64,000 bases of DNA, taken from NCBI GenBank assembly GCA_018826515.1, contig JAHKAM010000021.1, positions 41,237-105,236 of the forward strand, read 5' to 3'. A program made the translations under genes and the position numbers. The stretch comes from Alphaproteobacteria bacterium (GTDB taxonomy: Bacteria; Pseudomonadota; Alphaproteobacteria; Caulobacterales; Caulobacteraceae). Of the stretch, positions 1 to 9,664 are shown piece by piece (within the stretch, counting starts at the first letter, position 1; every line of letters starts with the position of its first letter). The notes under the pieces were generated by a model. The model saw nothing but the letters and a program-made list of their open reading frames with translations, ran no database searches and was not told the origin of the DNA.

Positions 1-2
1 TG

Positions 3-1127
3 TGGATCACGGCCCTGATCGGCATGTCCCTGGCCTTCGCCGAGGGCTCGCTGGCCATCCGCTACCGCGAGAAAGGGCCTGACGGCCATTTCCGCGGCGG
101 CCCGATGAACTACATCCGCAACGGTCTCGGAAAGAAATGGGGCTGGCTGGCCGTGGTCTTCTGCATCGGCCTGCTGTTCTCGTCGATCGCCACAGGCAAC
201 ATGATCCAGGCGAACTCGTTCGCGGACTCCTTCAGCGGCCTCACCGGGTTGCCGGAGTGGGGCTCCGGGATTGTCGTCGCCGTGGCCGTCTTCGCCGTCA
301 TCATCGGCGGCATCAAGTCGATCGGCGCCATCGCCGAGAAGGTCGTTCCCTTCATGGCTCTGGTCTACCTGCTGATGGCCGGCATCGCCCTGGCGATGAA
401 TTTCACCGCCATTCCGGGGGCCTTCGCCACCATCTTCGAGAGCGCCTTCACCGGCCATGCGGCGGCCGGCGGCTTCGTCGGGGCCGGCATGATCCTGGCG
501 ATCCGCTCCGGCGTGGCCCGCGGTCTGTTCTCCAACGAGGCGGGACAGGGCTCGACCCCCATCGCCCACGCCGTGGCCCAGACCGACGACCCCGCCAAGC
601 AGGGCCGGTTCGCCATGATGGGGACCTTCATCGACACCATCATCATCTGTACGGCGACCGGCCTGGTCATGCTGGCGGTCCAGGGCGCCTTCCCGCACAC
701 CGGCGCGGACGGCGCCGTGGTGATGCAGAACACCGTCTGGACCTCCGACCTGCGCGGCTTCGCCATGACCGAGGCGGCCTATGCGACAGCCTTCCCATGG
801 CCGGTTTTCGGCAATGTCACCATCGGCGGGCTGATCGCCTCGATCGCCCTGATCCTGTTCGTGTTCACGACCCTGATCACCTGGGGCTACTACGGCGAGC
901 GGGCCGCGACCTATCTGTTCGGCATGAAGCTGGCCATTCCGTTCCGGCTCTTCTGGGTGGTGATGATCTTCATCGGCTCCTTCCAGGAGATCGAACTGGT
1001 CTGGCGTCTCGGCGATATCGCCAACGCCGCCATGGCCCTGCCCAACCTGATCGCCCTGGCCCTCCTGTCCGGGGTCGTCTTCGCCCTCGCCAAGGGAAAC
1101 AAGACCGCCGGCAAGGATCACGAATAG
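3..1127 (+). CDS. Sodium:alanine symporter (AGCS family), 5' end outside window
   Basis: Open frame continues to the window edge; motifs ARGLFSNEAGQGSTPIAHA and TLITWGYYGERAATYLFG typical of AGCS transporters; multiple TM segments. Confidence 0.9.
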   Translation, partial: WITALIGMSLAFAEGSLAIRYREKGPDGHFRGGPMNYIRNGLGKKWGWLAVVFCIGLLFSSIATGNMIQANSFADSFSGLTGLPEWGSGIVVAVAVFAVIIGGIKSIGAIAEKVVPFMALVYLLMAGIALAMNFTAIPGAFATIFESAFTGHAAAGGFVGAGMILAIRSGVARGLFSNEAGQGSTPIAHAVAQTDDPAKQGRFAMMGTFIDTIIICTATGLVMLAVQGAFPHTGADGAVVMQNTVWTSDLRGFAMTEAAYATAFPWPVFGNVTIGGLIASIALILFVFTTLITWGYYGERAATYLFGMKLAIPFRLFWVVMIFIGSFQEIELVWRLGDIANAAMALPNLIALALLSGVVFALAKGNKTAGKDHE

Positions 1128-1133
1128 CGAGCC

Positions 1134-1166
1134 TTCAAGGCCCGGGTGAACCGCCCGGGCCTTGAA
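1134..1166 (+). terminator. Strong hairpin (13-bp perfect stem) downstream of AGCS gene
   Basis: ttcaaggcccggg-tgaaccg-cccgggccttgaa. Confidence 0.7.
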
Positions 1167-1249
1167 CAATTCACGGTCGCCCGCAGGGTCGGCCGCAACA
1201 TGAGGGCGCGGCCGGATCGGAACCGCGTCACGAGTTCGGGAGTAGTCAA

Positions 1250-2683
1250 TTGGCAGGAAACACAGCGGCGCCGGGTCAGGCGCGATGGTCCTCGAAGGCC
1301 GCCTTCGTGCTCGCGGCCACCGGGTCGGCGGTCGGTCTCGGCAATCTCTGGCGCTTTCCCACCGAGGCGGGCAGCAACGGCGGCGGGGCCTTCGTTCTGC
1401 TCTATATCCTTTGCGTGGTCCTGATCGCCCTGCCGCTGCTGCTGGCTGAAAGCCTGATCGGCCGTCACGGGCAGCGCTCGACCATCGCCAGCACGGCCTA
1501 TCTGGCGCGGCAGTCCGGGGCCAGTTCCGCCTGGAGCCTGCTGGCCGTGATCGGCCTGATCGCCAATACCGCCATCCTGACCTTCTACTGCGTCGTCGCC
1601 GGCTGGGTGGTCTATTTCATCGGCACGAGCGCGGTCGATCTGATCGGCGCCGTCGGGGCCGGCGAGCCGCTGCGGGGCGCCTATGGCGAGCAGTCGGTCG
1701 ACCAGATCCAGCAGATGATGCCGACCCTGTTCGCCAATCCGGTCCTGCTGGTCGGTCTGCAACTCGCCTTCGTGGTGGTGACGGTCTGGATCGTCGCCCG
1801 CGGGGTCAAGGGCGGTATCGAGATGGCGGCGACCTGGCTGATGCCGGCCTTCTTCTTCCTTCTGATCGGGATCACCATCTACGCCGCGATCATCGGCGAC
1901 TTCGCCGCGGCGGTGGCCTTCCTGTTCACGCCGGACTTCGAACGCGCCCTGCAGCCGGGCGTGCTGAGCTCCGCGCTGGGCCAGGCCTTCTTCTCACTGA
2001 GCCTTGGGGGCGGGGCCATGATCGCCTACGGCGCCTATGCCTCGCGCGAGACCAACCTGGGCCAGACCTCGGGCATGATCGCCTTCGCCGACACGGGCGT
2101 GGCCATCATCGCCGGCCTGGCCATCTTCCCGATCGTGTTCAGCGTCGGGATGGAGCCGAACGCCGGCCCGACCCTGATGTTCCAGACCCTGCCGGCGGCC
2201 TTCCACGCCATGCCCGGCGGCGCCATCGTCGGCCTGCTGTTCTTCGTCCTGGCCCTGTTCGCGGCCCTGACCTCTTCGGTGTCGCTGCTCGAGATTTCGG
2301 TGGGCTGGGTGACCGAGAAGTTCGGCGTGTCGCGGGTGAAGGCCTCGTTCTGGATCGGCGTGCTGGTGTTCCTGATCGGCCTGTTGTCGGCCTTGTCCTT
2401 CAATGTGCTGGCCGACCAGCGACCGCTCGCCTTCGTCCAGGGCTTCGAGAACGCGACCTGGTTCGACGCCATCGACGGGGTCACCGGACGGTTGCTGCTG
2501 CCGCTGTCGGGCCTGATCACGGCCATCTTCATCGGCTGGGTCGCCGATCGCAAACTGGTCAACGCCGAGACCGGGCTCACGGGCGGCGGTCTGACGGCCT
2601 GGCGGTTCCTGGTCGCCTGGCTGTGCCCGCTGGCGGTGGCGGCCATTCTCGTGATCGGCCTGTTCCCGCAGCTGCTGGGCTAG
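1250..2683 (+). CDS. Sodium-dependent neurotransmitter-symporter family (NSS/SNF) transporter
   Basis: N-terminal WSSKAAFVLAATGSAVGLGNLWRFPTEAGSNGGGAFVLLY is the NSS signature; ~11-12 hydrophobic segments. Confidence 0.93.
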   Translation: MAGNTAAPGQARWSSKAAFVLAATGSAVGLGNLWRFPTEAGSNGGGAFVLLYILCVVLIALPLLLAESLIGRHGQRSTIASTAYLARQSGASSAWSLLAVIGLIANTAILTFYCVVAGWVVYFIGTSAVDLIGAVGAGEPLRGAYGEQSVDQIQQMMPTLFANPVLLVGLQLAFVVVTVWIVARGVKGGIEMAATWLMPAFFFLLIGITIYAAIIGDFAAAVAFLFTPDFERALQPGVLSSALGQAFFSLSLGGGAMIAYGAYASRETNLGQTSGMIAFADTGVAIIAGLAIFPIVFSVGMEPNAGPTLMFQTLPAAFHAMPGGAIVGLLFFVLALFAALTSSVSLLEISVGWVTEKFGVSRVKASFWIGVLVFLIGLLSALSFNVLADQRPLAFVQGFENATWFDAIDGVTGRLLLPLSGLITAIFIGWVADRKLVNAETGLTGGGLTAWRFLVAWLCPLAVAAILVIGLFPQLLG

Positions 2684-2703
2684 GACCCGGTTCATCCGAC
2701 AGG

Positions 2704-2734
2704 AAGCGGCCCGGGCCAGGTCCGGGCCGCTTTT
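2704..2734 (+). terminator. Rho-independent terminator after NSS transporter
   Basis: aagcggcccgg...ccgggccgctt followed by T-rich run. Confidence 0.8.
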
Positions 2735-2795
2735 CCTTGCGCCCAGGGCTGTTCGGGGGGCGGGCCCATGGCCGTCGAGGCGGTCCCTGAATCGA

Positions 2796-2831
2796 GAAAG
2801 GCCCGGGCTCACGCCCGGGCCTTTCCTGTTT
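2796..2831 (-). terminator. Probable (bidirectional) terminator between convergent transporter genes
   Basis: gaaaggcccgggc-tcac-gcccgggcctttc, 13-bp perfect stem. Confidence 0.75.
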
Positions 2832-2849
2832 TGCAGACGCCTGGGAGGA

Positions 2850-4598
2850 TCAGTCGTCCTTGACGTTGTCGACATCGCCGCCGAGGGCCGCGACCGGGCT
2901 CGACATCGTGGTCTCCTCGGTGATGTCGATGCCCTTGGCCAGCTTCGAGTGCCAGAAGCCGTAGGCGGCGTAGATCACCGCCCCGACCACGGCGTAGCAG
3001 CCGAGAATGGTCAGCGGCAGCGGATTGCCGTCCATCGCGTGCTGGATCATGGGCCAGAAGTTGAAGGCCGCCAGCGAAAGGCAGGCGAGGATGCCCGCGA
3101 CGGCCGTGGCGATGCCGCCCGGCACCTTGAACGGGCGCTCCATCTCCGGATGCTTGATGCGCAGGAAGATCACGCTCAGGCAGACGATCGAGAAGGCCAC
3201 GGCCGTCCCGAGGGAGACCAGGTCGCCGAGGATGGAGATGGGCAGGAAGGACGCCGCGACGGCGATCAGCACGCCCAGCAGGATGGTGCCGATCCAAGGG
3301 GTGCGGAACTTCGGGTGGATGACGGCGAAGGCGCGCGGCAGCAGGCCGTCACGCGCCATGGTGTAGAAGATGCGCGTCTGGCCGTAGCACAGCACCAGCA
3401 TGACCGAGGACAGGCCGGTGATGGCGCCGATCTTGATCAGGAAGCTGATCAGGTTCAGCTCGCCGCCCGGGGCCGCGGCCATCGGGATGTCGGCCCATTC
3501 CAGACCCATGCGGTCGATGGCCACGGCCACCGGCGCCGGGCTGGCCAGCTCGAGATAGGGCACCACGCCCGTCATGACCGCCGCAACGGCCATATAGATG
3601 AGGGTGCAGACGATCAGGGCGCCCAGGATGCCGACGGGGACGTCCTTGGACGGATTCTTGGCCTCGGCCGCCGCGGTCGAGACCGCTTCGAAGCCGACAT
3701 AGGCGAAGAAGATGATGGAGGCGCCGCGCAGGATGCCCGTGGCCCCGTACTCGCCGAACTTGCCGGTCGTGTTCTCGGGGATGAAGGGCGTCCAGTTGGC
3801 TGGGTTGATGTACTGGATCCCCACGGCGATGAAGGTCAGCAGCACCACGATCTTGATCATCACGATGATGTTGTTGATCGAGGCCGACTCGCTGACGCCG
3901 AGGACCAGCAGGCTGCAGACGGCGGCGATGCCGATGGCGGCGACCAGGTTGAAGGTGCCGGTCAGCGGGAAGCTGGCGACGCCCGTGTCCGAGGTCACGG
4001 CCTGGATCAGCGGCGTGGCCCACGACGGGCCTTCGCCGCCCGCATACTGGATCATGGGGAACAGACCGCCGGCCACGCCGAAGTCGCCAAGGATCGAGAC
4101 GACATAGCCTGACCAGCCGACCGCGACGGTCGAGGCGGCGACGCCGTATTCAAGCACCAGGAGCCAGCCCATGATCCAGGCGAAAACCTCGCCCAGGGTG
4201 CCATAGGCATAGGTGTAGGCCGAGCCGGAGACCGGCATGGTCGAGGCCAGTTCGGCGTAGCACAGACCCGCCAGACCGCAGGCAATGCCGGCGACGACGA
4301 AGCTGAGCATGATGGCCGGACCCGCGTGGGCCGCGGCGACCTGGCCGGTGAGAACGAAGATGCCGGCGCCGATGATGGCGCCGATGCCCAGACTCATCAG
4401 ATTGATGGGGCCCAGCGAGCGCTTCAGCTCGCTCTTGGCCGCTTCTTTCTGGATCTGGACGACGGATTTTTTGAGAAATAGCCGGTTCCCCGGCGGGCGT
4501 CCTGCGACGGCCATGAGTTCTTGTCCAACCGTGCGCCCCTCCCTTGAGTCGGCCGACCACGACAGCGCGACGTTTAGGCGCACCGGTTGGACTGTCAA
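2850..4598 (-). CDS. APC-family amino acid permease (start may be the internal Met at ~4514)
   Basis: LGIGAIIGAGIFVLTG, YAYGTLGEVFAWIMGWLLVLEY and GFEAVSTAAAEAKNPSKDVP motifs of APC permeases. Confidence 0.92.
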   Translation of the reverse strand: MTVQPVRLNVALSWSADSREGRTVGQELMAVAGRPPGNRLFLKKSVVQIQKEAAKSELKRSLGPINLMSLGIGAIIGAGIFVLTGQVAAAHAGPAIMLSFVVAGIACGLAGLCYAELASTMPVSGSAYTYAYGTLGEVFAWIMGWLLVLEYGVAASTVAVGWSGYVVSILGDFGVAGGLFPMIQYAGGEGPSWATPLIQAVTSDTGVASFPLTGTFNLVAAIGIAAVCSLLVLGVSESASINNIIVMIKIVVLLTFIAVGIQYINPANWTPFIPENTTGKFGEYGATGILRGASIIFFAYVGFEAVSTAAAEAKNPSKDVPVGILGALIVCTLIYMAVAAVMTGVVPYLELASPAPVAVAIDRMGLEWADIPMAAAPGGELNLISFLIKIGAITGLSSVMLVLCYGQTRIFYTMARDGLLPRAFAVIHPKFRTPWIGTILLGVLIAVAASFLPISILGDLVSLGTAVAFSIVCLSVIFLRIKHPEMERPFKVPGGIATAVAGILACLSLAAFNFWPMIQHAMDGNPLPLTILGCYAVVGAVIYAAYGFWHSKLAKGIDITEETTMSSPVAALGGDVDNVKDD

Positions 4599-4669
4599 CG
4601 GAGCAAAAGCGGGGCGGGATCCCGTTCATTCGCTTCCCCATATCGGCGGCGCCGGATAGACCGCAGGCG

Positions 4670-7093
4670 ATGCTTCCGATCCATGCCGTTCTCGGGCCTC
4701 TCAGGGCCGCTCTGGCCGCAGGCAACACCGCTGTCCTGGCTGCGCCGCCGGGCGCCGGCAAGACGACCGTCGTACCGCTCGCGCTGCTGGAAGAGCCGTG
4801 GCTCGACGGCGGAAAGCTGTTGGTTCTGGAGCCCCGAAGGCTGGCGGCGCGGGCGGCGGCGGAGCGCATGGCGGCGACTTTGGGCGAGCAGACGGGCGAC
4901 ACGGTCGGCTACCGCACACGTCTTCAGAGCCGGATCGGACCCCGCACGCGGATCGAGGTCATCACGGAGGGCGTCTTCACCCGCATGATCCTGGACGATC
5001 CGGGGCTGGATGGCGTCGGGGCGGTGCTGTTCGACGAGTTCCATGAGCGTTCGCTGGACGCCGACCTCGGGCTGGCGCTGGCCTGCGAGACGCAGGGTCT
5101 GCTGCGCGAGGACCTGCGCCTGCTGGTGATGTCCGCGACGCTGGATATCGGCGGCGTCTCCCGCCTGCTGGACGGCGCGCCGGTGATCGAGGCCGAGGGG
5201 CGGATGTTCCCGGTCGAGACCCGCCATCTCGAGCGCAACCCGGTCGAGCGGATCGAGGACGCCGCGGCCCGGGCCGTGATGCAGGCGCTGGGCGAGGAGA
5301 CGGGATCGGTACTGGTCTTCCTGCCGGGGCAGGGAGAGATTCACCGCACGGCGCAGCGGCTGCTGGACCGTCTGCGCGACCCGACGGTGGATGTGGTTCC
5401 GCTTTACGGCGCCCTGGACCGGGAAACGCAGGACCGGGCCATCGAGCCGGCGCCGACCGGGCGGCGCAAGGTGGTGCTGGCGACGTCGGTGGCCGAAACC
5501 AGTCTGACCATCGAAGGCGTACGGGTGGTCATCGACGGCGGCCTGTCGCGCGTGCCGCGGTTCGAACCTTCCAGCGGTCTGACGCGGCTGGCGACGGTGA
5601 AGGTCAGCCGGTCCTCGGCGGAGCAGAGGCGCGGCCGGGCCGGGCGCACCGAACCGGGGGTCTGCTACCGGCTGTGGGACGAGGCGGCGACGCGTGGGCT
5701 GGTCCCGCACCAGCGGCCGGAAATCCTCGAGGCGGACCTGACCGGCTTCGCCCTCGACCTGGCGCGCTGGGGGGCGCGGTCGACCGAGGCCCTGGCGCTG
5801 CTGGATCAGCCGCCGGCGGGGGCCTTCGCCGAGGCGCGCAAGGTGCTGGCGCGACTGGGCGCGCTGGACGAGGCCGGCGGCCTGACCGCCCACGGCCGGC
5901 GTCTGACGCGCATCCCCCTGCCGCCGCGGCTGGCGCACATGGTCGCCGCGGCCGCCGACGCCGGCGACGCGATGCTGGGCGCACGGATCGCGGCGGTTCT
6001 GAGCGAACCGGGCCTCGGCGGGACGGATTCAGACCTGAGAGACCGGCTGCGCAGTCTGGACCGCGACCGCTCGCCGAGGGTGCGCGATGCGATGAAGCTG
6101 GCCGAGCGCTGGGCGCGGGCCGCGGGCGGCGGGCAGGGGGGCGAAGCCGATGTCGGCGCCCTGCTGGCCGAGGCTTTCCCTGAACGGGTCGCCAAGGCGC
6201 GCGGGAAGCCGGGCGAGGTGCTGCTGGCCTCGGGACGGGGGGCATTTGTTGAGCCCGCGGACGCCCTCGCGCGCGAACCCTGGCTGGCGGTCGCCGAACT
6301 GGGCGGCGGCGATGCGCGCGACCGTATCCGTTTGGCGGCTCCCGTCGATCCGGCGGCGCTGGGCGGGCGGATCGAGGTTGAGGACCGGCTGACGCGCGAG
6401 CCGTCGGGACGGATGACCCTGCGCCGGATACGCCGCATCGGCGCGATCACGGTCGATGACAAGATTGTCGGGGCGCCGGACCGGGGCATGGTCACCGCCG
6501 CGCTGAAGGCCGAGGTAGAACGGGATGGGCTGGCCGCGCTGCGCTGGGGCGAACGGGCGTCGGGGCTGCGGGCGCGGCTGATGTTCGTGGCCGGGCTGGA
6601 GGATGGCTGGCCTGATGTTTCCGACGCGGGTCTGTCTGCGACGCGAGAGACCTGGCTGTGGCCGCTGCTTGAGACGGTGCAGGGCCTCGACCGGATCGAG
6701 GACGGCGCGCTGGAAGCGGGGCTGCGAACCTTGGTTCCATGGGACCGACAGCGGGCGCTGGACACGCTGGCGCCCGCGCGGCTGGCGACCCCGCTCGGCT
6801 CGGCGGCCATCGACTATGCGGCAGAGGGCGGGCCGAGGGTCGATATCCGCGTGCAGGAGTTGTTCGGAACGACGGATCATCCGACCGTCGGCGGCGGGCG
6901 GGCGCCCCTGACGCTCGCCCTGCTGTCGCCGGCGCGGCGGCCGGTTCAGGTGACCAGGGACCTGCCCGGGTTCTGGGCCGGCAGCTGGGCGGCCGTGCGC
7001 AGCGAAATGCGCGGTCGCTATCCGCGCCATCCCTGGCCGGAAGATCCGACGAAAGCCGAGGCCACCAGCCGGGCCAAGCCGCGCGGGACGTAA
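4670..7093 (+). CDS. hrpB: ATP-dependent helicase HrpB
   Basis: MLPIHAVLGPLRAALAAGNTAVLAAPPGAGKTT, DEFHERS, VMSATLD, QRRGRAGRTEPGVCYRLW; HrpB-type C-terminus. Confidence 0.95.
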   Translation: MLPIHAVLGPLRAALAAGNTAVLAAPPGAGKTTVVPLALLEEPWLDGGKLLVLEPRRLAARAAAERMAATLGEQTGDTVGYRTRLQSRIGPRTRIEVITEGVFTRMILDDPGLDGVGAVLFDEFHERSLDADLGLALACETQGLLREDLRLLVMSATLDIGGVSRLLDGAPVIEAEGRMFPVETRHLERNPVERIEDAAARAVMQALGEETGSVLVFLPGQGEIHRTAQRLLDRLRDPTVDVVPLYGALDRETQDRAIEPAPTGRRKVVLATSVAETSLTIEGVRVVIDGGLSRVPRFEPSSGLTRLATVKVSRSSAEQRRGRAGRTEPGVCYRLWDEAATRGLVPHQRPEILEADLTGFALDLARWGARSTEALALLDQPPAGAFAEARKVLARLGALDEAGGLTAHGRRLTRIPLPPRLAHMVAAAADAGDAMLGARIAAVLSEPGLGGTDSDLRDRLRSLDRDRSPRVRDAMKLAERWARAAGGGQGGEADVGALLAEAFPERVAKARGKPGEVLLASGRGAFVEPADALAREPWLAVAELGGGDARDRIRLAAPVDPAALGGRIEVEDRLTREPSGRMTLRRIRRIGAITVDDKIVGAPDRGMVTAALKAEVERDGLAALRWGERASGLRARLMFVAGLEDGWPDVSDAGLSATRETWLWPLLETVQGLDRIEDGALEAGLRTLVPWDRQRALDTLAPARLATPLGSAAIDYAAEGGPRVDIRVQELFGTTDHPTVGGGRAPLTLALLSPARRPVQVTRDLPGFWAGSWAAVRSEMRGRYPRHPWPEDPTKAEATSRAKPRGT

Positions 7094-7106
7094 CCGGCGA
7101 CGGTCC

Positions 7107-7655
7107 CTATCCCGCCATGCGGCGGATCAGTCCGTCCCGCAGGACCATCTGGTGGTACAGGGCGGCGCTGATATGCAGGCCGACCAGCCCCGCCAGGGCC
7201 CAGCCGGCGAAATAGTGGACATACCATGCGCCAGCCCAGAGGCGTTCGTCCTCGACCGACGGTGTGAACAGCGTCGGAACCGTGAACAGGCCGATCACGG
7301 ACATATCGACCTTCATGTGGACGAGGACGATATAGCCCGACACCGGCAGAATGATCAGCAGGACATAGATCAGGCCGTGAACCACCTGCGCCGCCCGTTC
7401 GCGCCAGGGCGGTTCGCCGGTCAGCGGTTGCGGCGGCCGATACGAAAGGCGCCACAGGACCCGCATCAGGATGAAACCGGTCAGGATGACGCCGAACTGG
7501 AAATGGTTGCGGATCAGGATCAGGCTGACGTCACGGCGACTCTCGTTCTCGGCCAGCCAGCCCGACAAGAACTGGCCCACGATCATCACCGCGACAGTCC
7601 AGTGCAGCACGCGGGCGACGAGGCCCCAGGACCGGCTGGAATTCCGCAGGCGCAT
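7107..7655 (-). CDS. Cytochrome b561 family protein
   Basis: LVARVLHWTVAVMIVGQFLSGW, RNHFQFGVILTGFILMRVLWRL, HISAALYHQMVLRDGLIRRM; four TM segments with His pairs. Confidence 0.9.
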   Translation of the reverse strand: MRLRNSSRSWGLVARVLHWTVAVMIVGQFLSGWLAENESRRDVSLILIRNHFQFGVILTGFILMRVLWRLSYRPPQPLTGEPPWRERAAQVVHGLIYVLLIILPVSGYIVLVHMKVDMSVIGLFTVPTLFTPSVEDERLWAGAWYVHYFAGWALAGLVGLHISAALYHQMVLRDGLIRRMAG

Positions 7656-7815
7656 GAACACTCCTCTGGCGAAAGGCAGGCCCAGCCTAGCCTTGATCGT
7701 GCCCGGTGGAACCCGGAGCGTGTTCAGCAGCATGTACCGGTACACAACAGTCTGCAGGTCAGCTTTGCCCGAACGGCGCGCCGCTTCTATTCTCTGCCTG
7801 ATCAAGGAGCCGCCG

Positions 7816-8469
7816 ATGCCGAGGGTGAACAGACGTTCGACGCTGTTTGGACTGACTACACTGGCGGCCAGCGGCCTTGGGACCGGCTGCTCCCGCGCGG
7901 AGCAAACGCAATCCCCGGAGCGGCCCAGAAGCGACCTTTACGCCTGCGAAGGCTGCGAGGCGATCGATGAGCGGAATCCGCTCGAACTGTCGCCTTCAGC
8001 GACCCTGGCGGGTCCGGATGAACCGGGTCAGCGGATGCGTTTGTCGGGTCGGGTCTATGCGGTCGATGGCGTCACCCCCGTGGAGGGCGTCGTCATCTAT
8101 GCCCACCACACGAATGTGGAGGGGCTTTATGCGAACGGCACGCCCGACTCCGAATGGAGCCGTCGTAATGGCCGACTGCGAGGCTGGGTCAGGACTGATG
8201 TCGATGGACAATATGCCTTCGACACCATCAAGCCGGCGCCCTATCCTGACATGACGATGCCGGCTCACGTCCATCTGTATGTGAAGGAGCCGGGACGCAG
8301 AACCTATTATGTCGACGACGTCGTCTTCGACGGCGAGTTCAAGGTGGATGCCGCCTATCGCGCCGCCCAGGAATTGAGAGGCGGCAGCGGAATTGTTCGT
8401 CTCGGCGCCGGTAGTGATGGCGTTCTGACTGCGGTGCGGGACATCCGCCTGGAGCCCCATCCCGGCTGA
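7816..8469 (+). CDS. Exported intradiol ring-cleavage dioxygenase-like lipoprotein
   Basis: N-terminal RR and lipobox-like ASGLGTGC; RVYAVDGVTPVEGVVIYAHHTN and TDVDGQYAFDTIKPAPYPDMTMPAHVHLYV match the intradiol dioxygenase core with Tyr/Tyr/His/His ligand positions. Confidence 0.75.
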   Translation: MPRVNRRSTLFGLTTLAASGLGTGCSRAEQTQSPERPRSDLYACEGCEAIDERNPLELSPSATLAGPDEPGQRMRLSGRVYAVDGVTPVEGVVIYAHHTNVEGLYANGTPDSEWSRRNGRLRGWVRTDVDGQYAFDTIKPAPYPDMTMPAHVHLYVKEPGRRTYYVDDVVFDGEFKVDAAYRAAQELRGGSGIVRLGAGSDGVLTAVRDIRLEPHPG

Positions 8470-8630
8470 AGGCGGCGTCGCCGCTTGCCTTTTGCCCCCA
8501 ACCCGCCTAGAAGCCCGCCCACTTCACACGCAGGCGTGGCGCTGACGGGGAGAAATCCCGTTTGCTCCGTTCCGAGGGCCCATCGGCCTTTACCCGTCTG
8601 CGGCGGATCAATCGGATAAAGGACTACACC

Positions 8631-9572
8631 ATGGCTCTGCCAGAATTCTCCATGCGTTCGCTGCTCGAAGCCGGCGCGCACTTCGGCCACCAGACGCACC
8701 GGTGGAACCCGAAGATGGAGCGCTACATCTTCGGATCGCGCTCGAACATCCACATCATCGACCTGTCGCAGTCGATCCCGCTGCTGCACCAGGCGCTGGT
8801 CGCCGTGCGCGACGTCGCCGCCAAGGGCGGTCGCGTCCTGTTCGTCGGCACCAAGCGCCAGGCCGCGGATCCGGTGGCCGAGGCCGCCAAGCGCTGCGCC
8901 CAGTACTATATGAACAACCGCTGGCTCGGCGGCACCCTGACCAACTGGCGCACCGTGTCGGGCTCGATCGCCCGCCTGCGCGAGCTGGAAGGCCTGCTGG
9001 AAGGCGGTGGCGAGGGCCGGGTCAAGAAGGAACTGCTGAACCTGCAGCGCGAGCGCGACAAGCTCGAGCTGTCGCTGGGCGGCATCAAGGACATGGGTTC
9101 GATTCCGGACATCATCTTCGTGATCGACACCAACAAGGAAGCGATCGCGATCCTCGAAGCCCGCAAGCTGAACATCCCGATCATCGCCATCCTCGACACC
9201 AACTCGGATCCGGACGGCATCACCTATCCGATCCCGGGCAATGATGACGCCGCCCGCGCCATCCAGACCTATTGCGACCTGATCGCCGACGCCGTCCTCG
9301 ACGGTCTGGCCGCCGGCCAGGCGTCGCAAGGCGTCGACCTGGGCGCCGCGGTCAACCCGGACGAGCCGATGCTGCGCGAAGCCAAGGCCCCCAAGGCCAA
9401 GGTTGAAGACGCCGCCCCGGCCGGCACGGAAGCCGTCGCCGAGGAAATGATCGCCGCCGCCGAACCGGCCGCCGAGGAAGCCACGGCCGAACCGGCCGTC
9501 GCCGACGAAGCCGCCCAGGCCGCGACCTCGGAAGCCAACGACGCCGTCGAAACCGAGAAGGCCGCGGTCTAA
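8631..9572 (+). CDS. rpsB: 30S ribosomal protein S2
   Basis: [38 protein letters not shown]; Ala/Glu-rich C-terminal tail. Confidence 0.98.
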   Translation: MALPEFSMRSLLEAGAHFGHQTHRWNPKMERYIFGSRSNIHIIDLSQSIPLLHQALVAVRDVAAKGGRVLFVGTKRQAADPVAEAAKRCAQYYMNNRWLGGTLTNWRTVSGSIARLRELEGLLEGGGEGRVKKELLNLQRERDKLELSLGGIKDMGSIPDIIFVIDTNKEAIAILEARKLNIPIIAILDTNSDPDGITYPIPGNDDAARAIQTYCDLIADAVLDGLAAGQASQGVDLGAAVNPDEPMLREAKAPKAKVEDAAPAGTEAVAEEMIAAAEPAAEEATAEPAVADEAAQAATSEANDAVETEKAAV

Positions 9573-9609
9573 GCGACCCCGACTTTCTACCGACGGCGAA
9601 ACTGACATA

Positions 9610-9632
9610 CGGCCGGGCTAAACGCCCGGCCG
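9610..9632 (+). promoter_or_regulatory. Intercistronic hairpin between rpsB and tsf
   Basis: cggccgggc-taaac-gcccggccg, 9-bp perfect stem. Confidence 0.6.
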
Positions 9633-9664
9633 TTCCCGCATACGAATACCAAGGAGATACCCCC

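Noticed and set aside
2949-4112. 387-aa plus-strand ORF opposite the APC permease
   Set aside because: Charged/His-rich low-complexity antisense translation with no domain; permease on the minus strand is clear.
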